This document shows positions 22,482-50,597 of a DNA stretch of 64,000 nucleotides, piece after piece. Every line of letters starts with the position of its first letter. The stretch's first letter is position 1. Where the stretch lies: assembly GCA_003290165.1 (NCBI GenBank), contig QNQO01000640.1:310001-374000 (forward strand), read 5' to 3'. The translations under genes and the position numbers were made by a program. This DNA comes from Berberis thunbergii (taxonomy: Eukaryota > Streptophyta > Magnoliopsida > Ranunculales > Berberidaceae). The notes below the pieces were generated by a model. The model had not been told where the DNA came from. It worked only from the letters and a program-made list of their open reading frames with translations, and did no database searches.

Positions 22482-24550
22482 TTATGCAGAAGCGGATGCA
22501 TTCCCATAGCGATTCCTTAGATTTTCAATGACTTTCTCCATAGACTCTGCAAGCTCTGGGATTGATGTTTTGGTGACTGATCATTTAACAGAAGAATGTT
22601 AGTCTATTATAAACCAATTACCAATGTCAATTGATTTTTTCCTATTGATAAAACCAATGGCTATGTATTTGCTAACGTTACTGCTCTGCTTGAGATTTCA
22701 CTTCAATCATAGCATATCTTAGCCAGAAGAAAGCAGTTCATTCTATTGTCGTAATGTTTGCTCGTTTACTATCATTCCGGATTTTTTGGCAACTCTATTA
22801 TACAGTAATTTATGAAGTGGGTCATGAAAATTTAAAAGTTGAATATTGCTATTACTGTTGAATTCCCATTAAAAAAAGTTCATTTTATCTTTTGGTGATA
22901 TTTTGTTTCCTGTAACAATTAAGTACCAGCTCTATCTTATGTTTTGTGCAATTTCTGTTACATGGATCGCAAAACCCAAGTGCACTTCTACTGTTTCTCT
23001 ACTTTGATATTTCAAGAAAATTTTATGCATCCACAATTTGGCTTTTTTTCCAGTGTTGCGTGGACGTTAGTAAATTGAGTTGCTAATTAACTCAGATTCA
23101 AGGTTTTCAACTTGAAAAAAATATGGCATTGGCTAACTACTAAAGTTATTGCTGTGCATAGACCAAAGATGGATAAGTAAATATATAATTGGTGAAGTGT
23201 GATGTACCACGAGCCGCTTTGGCCTGCACTTCGGCAGTGAACTCTGCAAATGAAGTCTAAAAACAACAAGAAGAGATATATTAGCCACAAGAATGAATCA
23301 GACATACAGCAATAAACTGTTCACTAGAGAATCCGCAAGATTACCTGCACGATTTCTGAGTTTTCACTGATCCGATCAGATAACTTCTTATAGTCCTTTT
23401 CAGCTTCATCCATCATTTGCTGGCAAGCTTGTGTGTGAATCTGTCAACACAGAATACATCAATTTCACTATAATTTCTCTAAAACCCATTTGATCTGCAG
23501 AATTAACATATTCAAGTGCATTAATGCTAGATCTAAGCAAGATCATCATCGAAACATTTGTTAGATTTCGAATTAAAAAACAAACTTATTATAGCCGGAT
23601 GAAATTTTGCAAATCGATCTACAACAAGCAATCAAAACCTAAATAAAGCACGAAAAAAACGAAACCAAGAGAACGAAATGTATACATGAATAAATCAAAA
23701 CACTCTCAAAACAGAACCGCTCAAGAACATTTCAAATTCTGACAAAACTCAATCACAAAGAAACTAAAACTTATCAAGCAGTTTTTTGCTCATAATTCAA
23801 CTCTCCCTGCAGAAACTGTAACAGATCTCAACAAAATACTGTTTGATCCCTAAAGAAACACAGAATCAAGAATCAAAACATGAAAATCACCTTGTTAGAA
23901 TTCGAATACAAAATCAAGGTTACTATAGACGGATGAAATTTTGCAAATCGATCTACAACAAGCAAACAAAACCTAAATAAAGCACGAAATCAAAATAAAA
24001 CAAAGAGAACGAAATGTATACATGAATAAATCAAAACACTCTCACTCAATCACAAAGAAACTAAAACATATCAAACAGTTTTCTGCTCATAATTCAAATA
24101 TCCGTGCAGAAACTGTAACAGATCTCAACAAAATACGATTTGATTACGAAAGAAACACAGAATCAATAATCAAAACATGAAAATCACCTTGAAACGCTTG
24201 GAGAGACGAGACTGAGAGGTTTCGAATTCCTTGAGAATCTCAGAGTGAGACAGATCGAGATGCCTCTTGACCGAATCAGATCGAGAGGATACGAGATCCT
24301 TCAGATCTGAGACCGCATTTGGTGCTTTCTTGGAAGGAGATCCGGCGGTTCTCGGTTGGATCAGAACAGATGCAGCCGCTACGGTATTCACGGTCTTCTT
24401 CTTCTTCGAGGCGGAGGTTTTGAAGCCTTTTAGGCTGAAATCGAACGACGGCTTCGAGGGAGAGTCGCGGGAGAGATGAGAGGTTGTGAGAGGGAGTGGA
24501 GAAGCCAAAAGGTTTGCGGTCGTTTTCGCTGCTGATGATCTCTTCTTCAT
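22482..24550 (-). CDS. Basic/coiled-coil protein of unknown function, four exons, 200 aa
   Basis: Minus-strand exons are 24550-24188, 23440-23345, 23256-23208 and 22576-22482; every junction is GT-AG and phases match (363, 96, 49, 95 nt). The protein starts MKKRSSAAKTTAN and is Ser/Lys/Pro-rich for about 80 residues with a KKKK cluster, so a nuclear location is plausible. From residue ~80 it becomes charged and helical: DLKDLVSSRSDSVKRHLD, FETSQSRLSKRFK, ACQQMMDEAEKDYKKL, then a C-terminal ELAESMEKVIENLRNRYG. The pattern suggests a coiled coil. I have a sense of a plant-conserved C-terminal half but cannot name a family. The start ATG is the first in frame; a stop-free extension upstream is not seen. 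The first intron is unusual (see 23557-24190). Confidence 0.8.
23557..24190 (-). repeat. Tandem duplication in intron 1 that copies the 5' splice site
   Basis: Two units, about 23557-23892 and 23893-24190, share long identical segments such as TTGCAAATCGATCTACAACA and CGAAATGTATACATGAATAA. Each unit ends in ACATGAAAATCACCTTG, which on the gene strand is an AAG|GTGATTTTCATG donor. The real donor is at 24188/24187; the copy is at 23891/23890. The second unit lacks about 40 bp present in the first. Confidence 0.85.
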
Positions 24551-24889
24551 CTCCGTTTAGCTCTGGTTTTGGGAGGGTAAACTTTGAGAGTGAAAATTTG
24601 AATCTTCGCCTCTATTTATAGTTGTAGTGGTGGGCTTGTTTGGTGGGTTCCAGAACCGATGCGGTTTTGTTGGTAATCTGGACCGAAATGTGATTCGACC
24701 CGCAATTCTGTAATTTGGTGAATGTTATTGGGACCGCGCCATCGTCGAGGACCTTCAGATATATTAAAATGTATGCACAGAGGCTATCTTGTGTGTGCGG
24801 GGTGTGAGAGCTAAAAAGCTATCAAGTGTGGATGAGCAGAGAGGCTGGCAGATTACGAATGAAAAGTTATAGTCGTACATATAAGGGTT

Positions 24890-24999
24890 ATTGTTAGAGA
24901 ATAGAAGTCTACTTATGTTATAATAGAATGGGTTAGGAAGAAAAAGTCTTCCTAACCCATTCTATTCTAACATAAGTAGACTTCTATTCTCTAACAGTT
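24890..24999. repeat. Near-perfect 50-bp-arm hairpin upstream of the 200-aa gene
   Basis: 24890-24940 and 24948-24999 are inverted repeats with about two mismatches, separated by AAAAAGT. The arm begins TGTTAGAGAATAGAAGTC, which looks like a copia LTR start, so two LTR tips may lie head to head. The hairpin lies ~340 bp upstream of the ATG at 24550, possibly in its promoter. Confidence 0.9.
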
Positions 25000-26929
25000 A
25001 TGCTACTTACGTGTGAGGTTGAATCTTTTTGGTACAACACATTTTAAAGTCATACAAGCCTTATACCCAAAGCCTAGATAAGAATTGTGTTACTTATATG
25101 CGAGATTGAATCTCCTTAGTCGTGCGAGCCTTGTGCCAAGGCCCCAAAGTAAACAATATGCTATCATGAGCTAGCTCATTGTCTTAGCACGTACAATGAG
25201 AAACTCACCTCTATGTCTGAAACATCATCCACCAACAAAGTAGGGAGTGAGCTGACATGATCTTTAAGAGTATAAAATTCTTCAACCCATTTATCTTCTC
25301 AACTATTGATAGTATTCCCATCCCCCACAGTCCAACTGTATGTTAAATGCAAGTTACTAGACTGACTTCTGTCAAGATGTTGAATTTCAGATGAAAAGTC
25401 AATGCAACAAATCTTTTTTCACTGACCAGGCCTCCAGGAATTATCCATTTAGTAATCATGACATTCTACATTTCTAGTTTGACACTGATTAAGAAACTGA
25501 AAGAGGTTGCAAAAGACAAGGAGGATCCAAAATAGACAGATAATGGATCAAGTGAATATTGTTTACCATCACTGTTGTTGATAAAAAGAGATGGTGCCCT
25601 TCTTAACGTTGAGGGAATGGGCGAGGAAAGAGAGCGAGGGATGGGTGCAACCACCCATCTCCCTCAAGATTAATGATGGCATGCATCTCGAGGGAGATGG
25701 ATGGTTACACCCATCCCTCGCCCATTCCGTCGACATTTAGAAAAGGTGCAACAAATGATATCACAACTACTTCAACATTGAACATTCAAAACAGTCTAAT
25801 TTCGCTAAACAGATCCAATAAGCAATTCATACATATGATAAGCCAGCCAAACATACATAATAGTTGAACGCTCAGATTTCTTCCTCAGCAACCTACATTT
25901 CACTATTCTCTTTTCAAACACCCCCTCGTTTCTGTTCCAGTTTCAGACTATCTATTTTAATTTCAGTCTCAGCCAGCCAGGGACCTTTATATCCTTAACT
26001 TCAGGCTTCGTCACCTCTTCCTTGTGGACAGTATCAGTGAGCACCCTATTCTACATCTTACCTTGATCACCTTTGCATTCTCAGGACCTTGCATTCTTCA
26101 TCACTAAATAATTACATTTTTTTCATCAGAAGCTTGTTCTAGTTCAAGCACAACACTAGTATCATGTAGATGCTGCAAACTGGCAATGTTAGAATAATGC
26201 AGAGTTATCTGGAATAAGAGAAATGCAAGTGATCTTAGTAAATTGATAAAACATCTCAGTACAATGGTGGATGTTAGCTTGGAAATAAAACCATCTGAAA
26301 TCTAAACTCGGGATTCAGTGTATCAATCAGGCTAGAAGACATCTAAACTTGACTGGGCAAACGACTATCTGGCCTTCCATAATGTATGCATGTAAATCAA
26401 TGACACCTAAAGATACGTGCTAAAAAACGTTTCACGAGTAATTCGCAAAGCCAGCAATTGCTATCCTACTGGAATTTCAGCTGCAAACCCTGCTGAGAGA
26501 CCTACTGCAGATTCTGCTGTTGCAAGTCATGCTCTAAGTGCTGCAGGTTCTGCTGCTGCAAACATGATGCGAAACAAGCTCAGCTGATATAGACTTCTAG
26601 ATGCAGAATTCAAAAATGATTTCTTAGGCAGTAAACTAAGATCAAATAACAAAAGATAATACATGCACCACAAACCTGAGTTTAGAAGATGGCTCTCCTC
26701 TGCTTCGCTTTCTGCAAGTTATTCTTTGCTTTAGTTTGCTAAACTTTAGATTCAAATTCAACATTAAGAGGCGCTAGATTTCAGATTCAAATTCAAAACA
26801 AACCCACGAAAACTTAACAACCAATTCCAATTAAACCAATCTAGAATTAATTATTTTAGTAAAGAGATGAAGAACATGCCAGGCTTCACGGGCAGTTCAT
26901 ATCCTCCATAGCTATCAAGGAGCCATAAC
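25000..26929. other. Intergenic stretch with LTR-like repeats and one MITE
   Basis: Two diverged direct repeats with CTTAC/TAT-TG-GAG-TTGAATCT lie at 25010-25140. The GTCGAGG MITE is at 25601-25743. The rest is AT-rich, with an Ala/Gly-coding GCTGCA-rich patch at 26480-26580 that has no supported frame. Confidence 0.45.
25601..25743. mobile_element. GTCGAGG-family foldback MITE, copy 2
   Basis: Left TTAACGTTGAGGGAATGGGC and right GCCCATTCCGTCGACATTTA are inverted repeats; the inside repeats GATGGGTG-CACCCATC and CTCGAGGGAGATGG. The element is ~143 bp. Part of the right half is open on the plus strand only by chance. Confidence 0.7.
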
Positions 26930-27425
26930 AAGCCTTCTCCACCCATCAATCCTGGGTTGACATACGACATTGTCATGTTGTTGCATCCAAATAATTCAGC
27001 TTTACCCAGGATATTGCAACTGGTGGATTTGGAGCATTTTCTTGGACGAAGAGCTTCACAAAGTTCTTTCCTTGTTGAATAATGACGACCAAATATATTT
27101 TTCAATTAGATGGACCAGGAGGGGTCCTCAAGAGCAAATATGTTTCGCTTCCTTGCACGAAATGACAATAAAGGAAAGATTGTAAGAACCTACAAAAAGT
27201 TCGCCACCCATATAAGGAAGTGACAACCGATATGCTTCTGGTGCAGAGTCCTCATAGAACTCCAAACATGTTGCAGCCACTTCAAATTTATTGTCCAAAT
27301 GATGCGTGTACACATCCCGATTCGTCTTCAACTCTTCTAATAAATGGTTCCGCACTTATATCCATCCATTCAAGATGGACAATTCCATAAGCTCGGCCAC
27401 AACGACCATCTGCAAATAAATCATC
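26930..27425 (-). pseudogene. OTU-type cysteine protease remnant (transposon-associated type)
   Basis: On the minus strand, after an acceptor-like TTTGCAG at about 27412, the translation shows DGRCGRAYG (OTU catalytic Asp-Gly-x-Cys-Gly). A frame change is followed by VRNHLLEELKTNRDVY, then PEAYRLSLPYMGGE and SYNLSFIVI. After a stop, and back in the first frame, comes NFVKLFVQENAPNPPVAISW, where the catalytic His expected before FV is Asn. This order matches OTU domains linked to plant transposons and FAR1-like genes. Two frameshifts, stops near 27109 and 26978 and the missing His mark it as dead. Confidence 0.6.
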
Positions 27426-28316
27426 TCAATTCCCAACAATGTAACAAGTCCTTGGGTCCAATTCATCTAGTTCTCATAAAAATTTCAGTTACATTAAAAT
27501 CATGAACGCATTAGGTTTTGACTTCCCTAATATATCAAAATCATGTAATGTAATATTTGGTTCTGATTTTTTTTTTTTTTTTTTTTTTTTGCGCTTTATA
27601 TATATACATAGAAAGATCCGGAAGTGGCCATATTTGTGAGCTTTTAGAGCTTCTAGTTGTTATCAATCATTGCTACTCATCAAGTGTCTTCGCAAATTTG
27701 TAGCAGAAGGGTCATTTTTGTACTATTCTTCTCCAATGCCAATGCACAGTTGTGGTTTGGTGGTCTGTCTGCCTTTGGGGTTCTGTTCTTCAGGAGGCTC
27801 ATGTAACAAGGTAGTTTTCCGTAAAATGATTATATTATTGATATTACTATTATTGTTTGGTTTTATTTAATGGAAATTGTATTTCTAATGTAAGGCAGCC
27901 CTAAGCTTTCATACCTCTGTCATCTTGTCATATACTTTTCTTCACCATTCAGAAAATTGAATCTTGAAAAAAAAAAACAATGAATATAAGAGGAACTATT
28001 TCTGTATTTGAAAATAAAACCACCACATACCAATTGCTTCATAGACAATCAATCGTCCTGTTCAATAAAATAAGACAACAAAGATCATAATCTAGTGGTA
28101 TCAAACTATCAACTGACCTCGCCATTTGGATGAGGCTCATTTGTTATTGATGTGTATTGCTAGACCTTTGGTAAACCATCCCCAAGCTTTGTAAGATATT
28201 TTTCATAAGTTCCATAGTAGTGTAGCATCTCTCACTGACTAAATCAACCAGTACATCTTATTCACATTGCATAATTGACGAATCATCTGTTCTTGACTTC
28301 AAATAAAATCATTGGA
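27426..28316. other. Intergenic interval, 3' side of the PPR gene
   Basis: It contains a ~22-T run at 27570-27591. The part next to 28317 probably includes the 3' UTR of the minus-strand PPR gene. No other gene is supported. Confidence 0.5.
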
Positions 28317-30437
28317 TCACAAGATAGATTTAATTAAATCCACATCTTTGATAATCCTTTCAAAACCTTCAGTAAGTGCATGTATCTCATTGGCTAGGGG
28401 ATGAGACGTATCTGATGCAACAAAGAGATGAACTTTGTCATGCAACTGAATCCAGCTATAGCCGGGCTGCTTTTTTATTCCCTTTGTTTCCATCACCTGT
28501 CTCAATCCTATAGCATCATCCCATCTTCCTGCGTCTGCATGCATGTTGTATAGCAACACATACGGAGCAGAGCTCTCTGGCTCAAGCTTCATCAATGCCT
28601 TGGCTGCAACTTGAGCCAATCCCACATTGTTATGGACCCTACAAGCACCCAATAATGCACCCCATACAGCTCTGTCGGGCTCAATTGGCATGGCACTGAT
28701 CCAATCCATGGCCTCCTCGAGATGCCCATGCCGGCCCAATATGTCCACAAGAGAAGCAAAGTGTTCAACTTTTGGTTCAATCCCAAACTCACTAACCATG
28801 TACCTGAATTGATTGCGACCTTCATCTACTAGCCCGGCATGAGCACATGCATTCAAAACCGAGATAAATGTTATGTGTGTAGGTCGCACCTTGAGCCTCA
28901 TCATCTCATTATATAAAACAAGAGCCTCCATTGCATAACCCTGATAAGCATACCCTCCAATTATAGCATTCCATGATATCACATTTCTCTGCAATTTGAT
29001 TTCATCAAATACAACCCTTGCTTCTGCTATGACCCCACATCTTGAATACATGGTGATGAGGGCATTATTTATCGGAATATCTGCAATAACAGTCTTCAAA
29101 ACCCGCTGATGAACCGCCCTTCCCAGGTATAACGCTGCAAGTCCAGCACATGCACCCAGTACTGAAGATAGTGTATGCCGATCAGGATGCTGACCTTGTA
29201 CTTGCATTTGACGAAAAAGCTCATATGCCTCTTCATAGTCACCATTTTGCTCATACCCAACTATCATGGAATTCCATGAAATCAAGCTTTTCTCAGGCAT
29301 CCTATCAAAAAATTCACGAGCAAGTTCCAATTCACCTTTCTGAGCATACCCCGTAATCATTGAATTCCACGAAAAAGCATCAGGAACAGGCATTTTACGG
29401 AAGAGACTCGAGGCCTCATCCAAATCCAATGCATTAACATAACCACTTATCATAGTATTCCAGGAAATAACATCCCGTAAACCCATTTCATCAAAAAGTT
29501 TTCTCGCTGAAACAACATTTCCAGCTTTGACGTAACACGTGATCATCGAGTTCCACGAGATCACATTTCTCTCAAAGTGAGCTTGTCCATTGTCTTTACC
29601 TTGATTTGAACACAATGGAATTCGATCAAAAACACGACGAGCTTCATCAACTCTTCCACTCGCACTGTACCCAGCAATCAAAGTGTTGTAAGCATGAACC
29701 AAATCTTGCTTGGCATCACTCATCCATTCTGTATCCAATAACATTTTCGCCGCTTTATCCAATTCACCATTTTGTATCAAACCCGAAACAAGAGCACTAA
29801 GTGAAGCCGAGTCCCGTTCCGGCATCCTCTCAAACAAAGCAACCGCATTCAAAACATCACCATTCTGCAATAACCCAGTAATCATCGCATTCCACGACAC
29901 AATATTCTTCTCCGGCATTCCTTCAAAAAGTACCAAAGCATCACTCATCCTACCATTCCTCGCATACCCACTGATCATAGTATTCCAAGACACAAAATCT
30001 CTCTTAGGCATTCGATCAAACAGCGATCGAGCCACTTCAACATCTCTACCCCCTAATAAAATATGCCCAGATATAACTAAGTTCCAAGACACAACATCTC
30101 GTTGAGCCATTTCTTCAAACAGCTTCCTTGCCTTTGAAATCTCCCGACTTTTCACATACCCACTCATCATTGAGTTCCAAGTCACCGTGTTTCGGTGTCG
30201 CATTGAATCAAACACTCTCTTTGCTTCGTTAAGTCTACCTGTTCGGATCAAATGGGAGATTTTCTTGTTCCATTGACGGATGTCTTGGGTGTGTTCCGGT
30301 ACTACTGGAGTGTGTTTGGAAGAAGGTAGACGAGCGGTGTTGAGGGCACGTATCGGGATGAGATGAAGAGAGATGTTGTTGTGGGCTCTCCTTCTCCATC
30401 TTCTCCCAGTGAATGTAGAGAAGCTGAAACCCCACAT
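28317..30437 (-). CDS. MEF9: E-class pentatricopeptide repeat protein, MEF9/At1g62260-like, mitochondrial RNA editing factor
   Basis: A single 706-codon frame without introns, as usual for plant PPR genes. The first ~50 residues are Arg/Ser/His-rich without acidic clusters (MWGFSFSTFTGRRWRRRAH), fitting a mitochondrial presequence. From residue ~55 follow many short PPR motifs of the S/L type (VTWNSMMSGYVK, FVSWNTMISGYARNGR, VISWNSMITCYVKAGN) with a less regular middle (AYNTLIAGYSASGRVDEARR). At ~585 begins the E motif (AVWGALLGACRVHNN), then E+ (GYSWIQLHDKVHLF). No DYW domain follows. The order and the linker after ARRVFDRIP agree with what I know of Arabidopsis At1g62260 (MEF9), which is required for editing the mitochondrial nad7 transcript. 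E-class proteins bind RNA and recruit a DYW deaminase in trans. Orthology is by memory and one site-specific function may not be conserved. Confidence 0.85.
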   Translation of the reverse strand: MWGFSFSTFTGRRWRRRAHNNISLHLIPIRALNTARLPSSKHTPVVPEHTQDIRQWNKKISHLIRTGRLNEAKRVFDSMRHRNTVTWNSMMSGYVKSREISKARKLFEEMAQRDVVSWNLVISGHILLGGRDVEVARSLFDRMPKRDFVSWNTMISGYARNGRMSDALVLFEGMPEKNIVSWNAMITGLLQNGDVLNAVALFERMPERDSASLSALVSGLIQNGELDKAAKMLLDTEWMSDAKQDLVHAYNTLIAGYSASGRVDEARRVFDRIPLCSNQGKDNGQAHFERNVISWNSMITCYVKAGNVVSARKLFDEMGLRDVISWNTMISGYVNALDLDEASSLFRKMPVPDAFSWNSMITGYAQKGELELAREFFDRMPEKSLISWNSMIVGYEQNGDYEEAYELFRQMQVQGQHPDRHTLSSVLGACAGLAALYLGRAVHQRVLKTVIADIPINNALITMYSRCGVIAEARVVFDEIKLQRNVISWNAIIGGYAYQGYAMEALVLYNEMMRLKVRPTHITFISVLNACAHAGLVDEGRNQFRYMVSEFGIEPKVEHFASLVDILGRHGHLEEAMDWISAMPIEPDRAVWGALLGACRVHNNVGLAQVAAKALMKLEPESSAPYVLLYNMHADAGRWDDAIGLRQVMETKGIKKQPGYSWIQLHDKVHLFVASDTSHPLANEIHALTEGFERIIKDVDLIKSIL

Positions 30438-30556
30438 CGTATTTGCAATGACTTTGAAACACTTTTTCTTCTCTCATCCCCAACTTGCTTACTCAGTTGA
30501 GTGTCGGTTTCTCAAATCAAAACCGACCTTTCTCGCGGGAAATAACCCAACCTACT

Positions 30557-30621
30557 TATCTTGAGGCGGATGGGTGGCTTCCACCCCTTTCTCTCGTTCC
30601 CTCCCTCGACCCCTAGAATTT
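30557..30621. mobile_element. GTCGAGG-family MITE, right half only
   Basis: TTGAGGCGGATGGGTGGCTT through CCCTCGACCCCTAGAATTTT matches the right half of the copy at 50424-50597. The left half is missing. It lies ~120 bp upstream of the PPR start codon. Confidence 0.6.
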
Positions 30622-31446
30622 TCGCTCCCATTTGGTACCTTTTGTCATTCCCACTCCCATTGAGTAATACTCCCATTTAATAATACTCGAGGCACATCTA
30701 CGATGCCTGATAACACCAGACACCAAACAGGCACCGTAGAATTAGTGATAAAATTAATGCCACTGCTTTTAGTTTTGTCAATCAACTTACCTTGACCATT
30801 TATTTAGTAATTTTTATTTTTATTTTTTTAGCTGAAAGGATAATAGGGATCACGTCATCTCTGGACTTTCACCTCAGGTTAATGCAAGGCAATGACTATT
30901 TGACCAATAACTCTAGACATTTTTTCCTAGACATTTGACCAATAATCCAATTACCTCAGGTGGTAATTGGACTCTTTACATTTTTGCATCTTTTATAAAT
31001 GATGTTTGTGATTGTGTTTTAAAGAGAATGAATAAGAATAAAAAATAAAAATAAAAATAAAAAACAACTCTGACCAAAAAATGGTTGGTAGCCCTGACTA
31101 CCTAGACTTACTCCTATTTGAAACTGCTAATTTTCTTATTTGACATCACCTCCTTTTATCTTTTTGTCTAATATTACCACCTTTTCGTCAAACACTACCA
31201 ACCGTTTTTTGGTACCACCAATATAAGCTCAAAACTTTCAATTTCCTCTATTCTCTTATCTTCTCAAGAACAATCCATCGCCCAGCCCCTCACTACCTTC
31301 TTTCTCTAATCCTCTCTTTTTTTATCCTCTATTCCTTTTATTTTCCCCTTTTCTTATCCTATAATTTCTTCTCACTCCACCCACCGACCACAGCGCCCTT
31401 CCCTGCCCTCGCCTTCTTTCTCTCCCCTCTTTCTCTTTTTCTCTTA

Positions 31447-31555
31447 TCTTTTCCTATTTTTTATTTTCCTTCGTCCTTGCACAAGCCTTCGTGGGGGATG
31501 GAACTCATCCTCGCGAAGGCTTGTACAATGGCGAATGAAAAAAAAATAGGAAAAG
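31447..31555. repeat. Foldback, ~43-bp arms
   Basis: CTTTTCCTATTTTTTATTTT through CACAAGCCTTCG is complementary to CGAAGGCTTGTACAATGG through AAATAGGAAAAG, with some mismatches and a ~20-nt loop (GGGGGATGGAACTCATCC). The flanks continue partly complementary. It may be an old MITE or a small-RNA precursor; no target is proposed. Confidence 0.55.
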
Positions 31556-32044
31556 AAATAGGGAGGAGAGGAATAAGGGGGTAGAGCAGGGTGGTGCGGC
31601 CAACGGGATAGGGGTGGTGCAACCAACGGCGGCAGGCTGGGGTGGTGCCGCTGCTGGTTGCTCTTCTTGAGAAGAGATGAGAAGAAAAGGTCAGAGAGAA
31701 TATATGACACTTTAAATGTCGGTATTCTTTAGCAGGTAAAAAAGAGTCGTGGTGTCAAAAAGGGGATCGAATGGTGTCAAAATTTCACTACCCAATGTAA
31801 AGTAATACATTATTCTTGATTGTCAATGTTTGTCACAAAGTTTTAAGTTTTTCACCCTCAAGGGTGTGTTTGATTTCAAGGAAACTTTTTCTTAGAAATT
31901 TACCAAAAGCCAAAAGGGGAAGAAGAAGAAGAAGAAGAAGAGGAGGAGGAGAAAAACACAAATTTTACAATGATCACTATCATCTTGTTTTGTAAAATTA
32001 TGAAAATAAATATTCTTCAAGAGGAAGTTAAGAAATTGAAAAAA

Positions 32045-32240
32045 TCTAATTGTCGAGGGAAATGGCGAGGAAAACAGCGAGGAACCCCACAGGGGGGAGG
32101 GGGAGCCGTCCATTCCCCCCGAGATGTGCGTTTTCAACCCTCGGGATGAGTGCATTGAAAAGTCAAAAGCGCATCCCGAAGGGATGGACGGCTCCCCCTC
32201 CCCCCTGTGGGGTCCCTCGTTGCTTTCCTCAACAATTAGA
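32045..32240. mobile_element. GTCGAGG-family foldback MITE, copy 4, complete with inverted ends
   Basis: Ends are TCTAATTGTCGAGGGAAA and, on the other strand, TCTAATTGTTGAGGAAAG. The inside repeats GGGGGAGGGGGAGCCGTCCA with its complement (GGACGGCTCCCCCTCCCCCC). It is the longest and GC-richest copy (~196 bp) and shows the terminal repeat of the family best. Confidence 0.75.
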
Positions 32241-33007
32241 CGGGTTCTAAGAAATTATTTTGCCAAAAATAAAGTCATCTTCAACCTTCCCACTCCATTT
32301 CTTATTTCTTTTTGTAATTTTTCAATCAACTGCACCCTATCTAATGCAAATGGTTTGTACATTAATAATCAAACAACAAGAGGCATGGTGATATGTGACG
32401 TGAAAAGGGCATACATGCGAAAAATTGTTAGTTATATAAAACCCAAGACGTAGGATTAAACCACCACAACCTTAACCACCCAACCAAACTACCATTAGTT
32501 TGACTTCAACGGGCACCATGAAGTGTTTTAATCCATTGATTTCTTTGAATTGTCTAAGAACAAATTAAGGAGTTGCAAGAACCCTTTGAGTTAGGTATGT
32601 CTAGAGAGGTTAATCCCGTTGCTGATGAGTTGGTATCAATGGCAAACAAAAGCAACTACTCAAAACTCAGAAGTACACATGTGGTACTCCTAATTACTCA
32701 TAAACCATTTTCTATCATTTCTTTGTATCAATGTTACAGCCCACAATTACGTTACAAACTTTTACTAGGAACAACTACACACATTACAAGCTTGTTCCTA
32801 CAAAAGGGGGTTCCCACTTAGAAATAGTAACATAATAAAACAATCCAAAGTGGACACTTGTCTGTTGTTTATGTTTATGTATACTATAAACTAAGTAAAC
32901 AACATCTATTTGGGTATGATGTTAATAGGTTGGACTCTGAAAAAATTGGTTTCGTTACTACAAAAAGAAAAATATTATTACACAAAAGGGGGACTATACT
33001 TGAGAAA
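32241..33007. other. Intergenic interval and 3' region of the GTG gene
   Basis: No gene is supported. The part close to 33007 is directly downstream of the GTG stop codon and likely contains its 3' UTR. Confidence 0.5.
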
Positions 33008-49993
<16,986 letters not shown>

Positions 49994-50423
49994 ATTCTTC
50001 GTCTATTTCAACTTGAACAAAACCCTAGATTTTTCACTCGGTGTTCATCGTTCTTCTTCGATTTATGTTTGAATATTCTATTATCGAACCATTTACAGTT
50101 TGATTTTCCTTCCTCTTTACTCTTTTTCGCGGCAGGAAATGAAATGCATGTGGGGACCGTTTGGTTGGCTATTTTTCATGGACAATGGAATTAAGTTGCC
50201 CTGTCAAGTAATTTTCCGGTGTTTGTCCCTCTTAGGAAACGGAATCCTTGGAAATAGTAAGAGCATGTTAAAACTTAAGACAGGCCAATCCAAAGCTTGC
50301 CCAAAATCTTTGGGCTATATCAAATTCTTCTTGGGCTTGGGTACAAGAATTATTTTGGGTAATTTGGGTAGAGATGCCTTTTGTAGAGAAGAACGTCACT
50401 AAAATTGAAGAGCTTTGCTACAG
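49994..50423. promoter_or_regulatory. 5' UTR/promoter region of the GTG gene with a telo-box
   Basis: Upstream of the minus-strand ATG, AAAACCCTAGATTT (about 50019-50032) contains a telo-box (AAACCCTA), common near start sites of broadly expressed plant genes. A long plus-strand frame here (50100-50402) shows no family features and is rejected as a gene. Confidence 0.4.
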
Positions 50424-50597
50424 ATCGAGGGAGGGAGCGAGGGAAAGGGGGCGAGGGATGGGTGGTAACCACCCATCCGCCTCGAGATAAGCTCATCAAA
50501 TTCGAAATATGAGATGTCACTTATCTCGAGGCAGATGGATGGTTACCAACCACCCCTCGCTCCCTCCCTCGTTCCCTCCCTCGACCCCTAGAATTTT
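50424..50597. mobile_element. GTCGAGG-family foldback MITE, copy 5
   Basis: It runs from GATCGAGGGAGGGAGCGAGG to CCCTCGACCCCTAGAATTTT with complementary halves: GATGGGTGGTAACCACCCAT and CTCGAGATAAG on the left, CTTATCTCGAG and GATGGATGGTTACC on the right. Length ~174 bp. It is the best full-length reference for the half copy at 30557. Confidence 0.75.

Larger units (their letters stand above)
30438..32044. other. Upstream region of the PPR gene and repeats
   Basis: The putative promoter of the PPR gene lies at 30438-30560. A half MITE follows at 30557-30621. The rest is transposon-like AT-rich sequence with pyrimidine-rich runs (31210-31450), a foldback (31447-31555) and a GAA/GAG microsatellite at 31917-31953. 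No gene is supported. Confidence 0.45.

Noticed and set aside
27670..27870. 66-codon plus frame with a hydrophobic end
   Set aside because: No homology recalled and the hydrophobic end comes from a TAT/ATT-rich stretch.
50100..50402. 100-codon plus frame upstream of the GTG gene
   Set aside because: No domain, no splice context and no homologue recalled; it is more likely promoter sequence.
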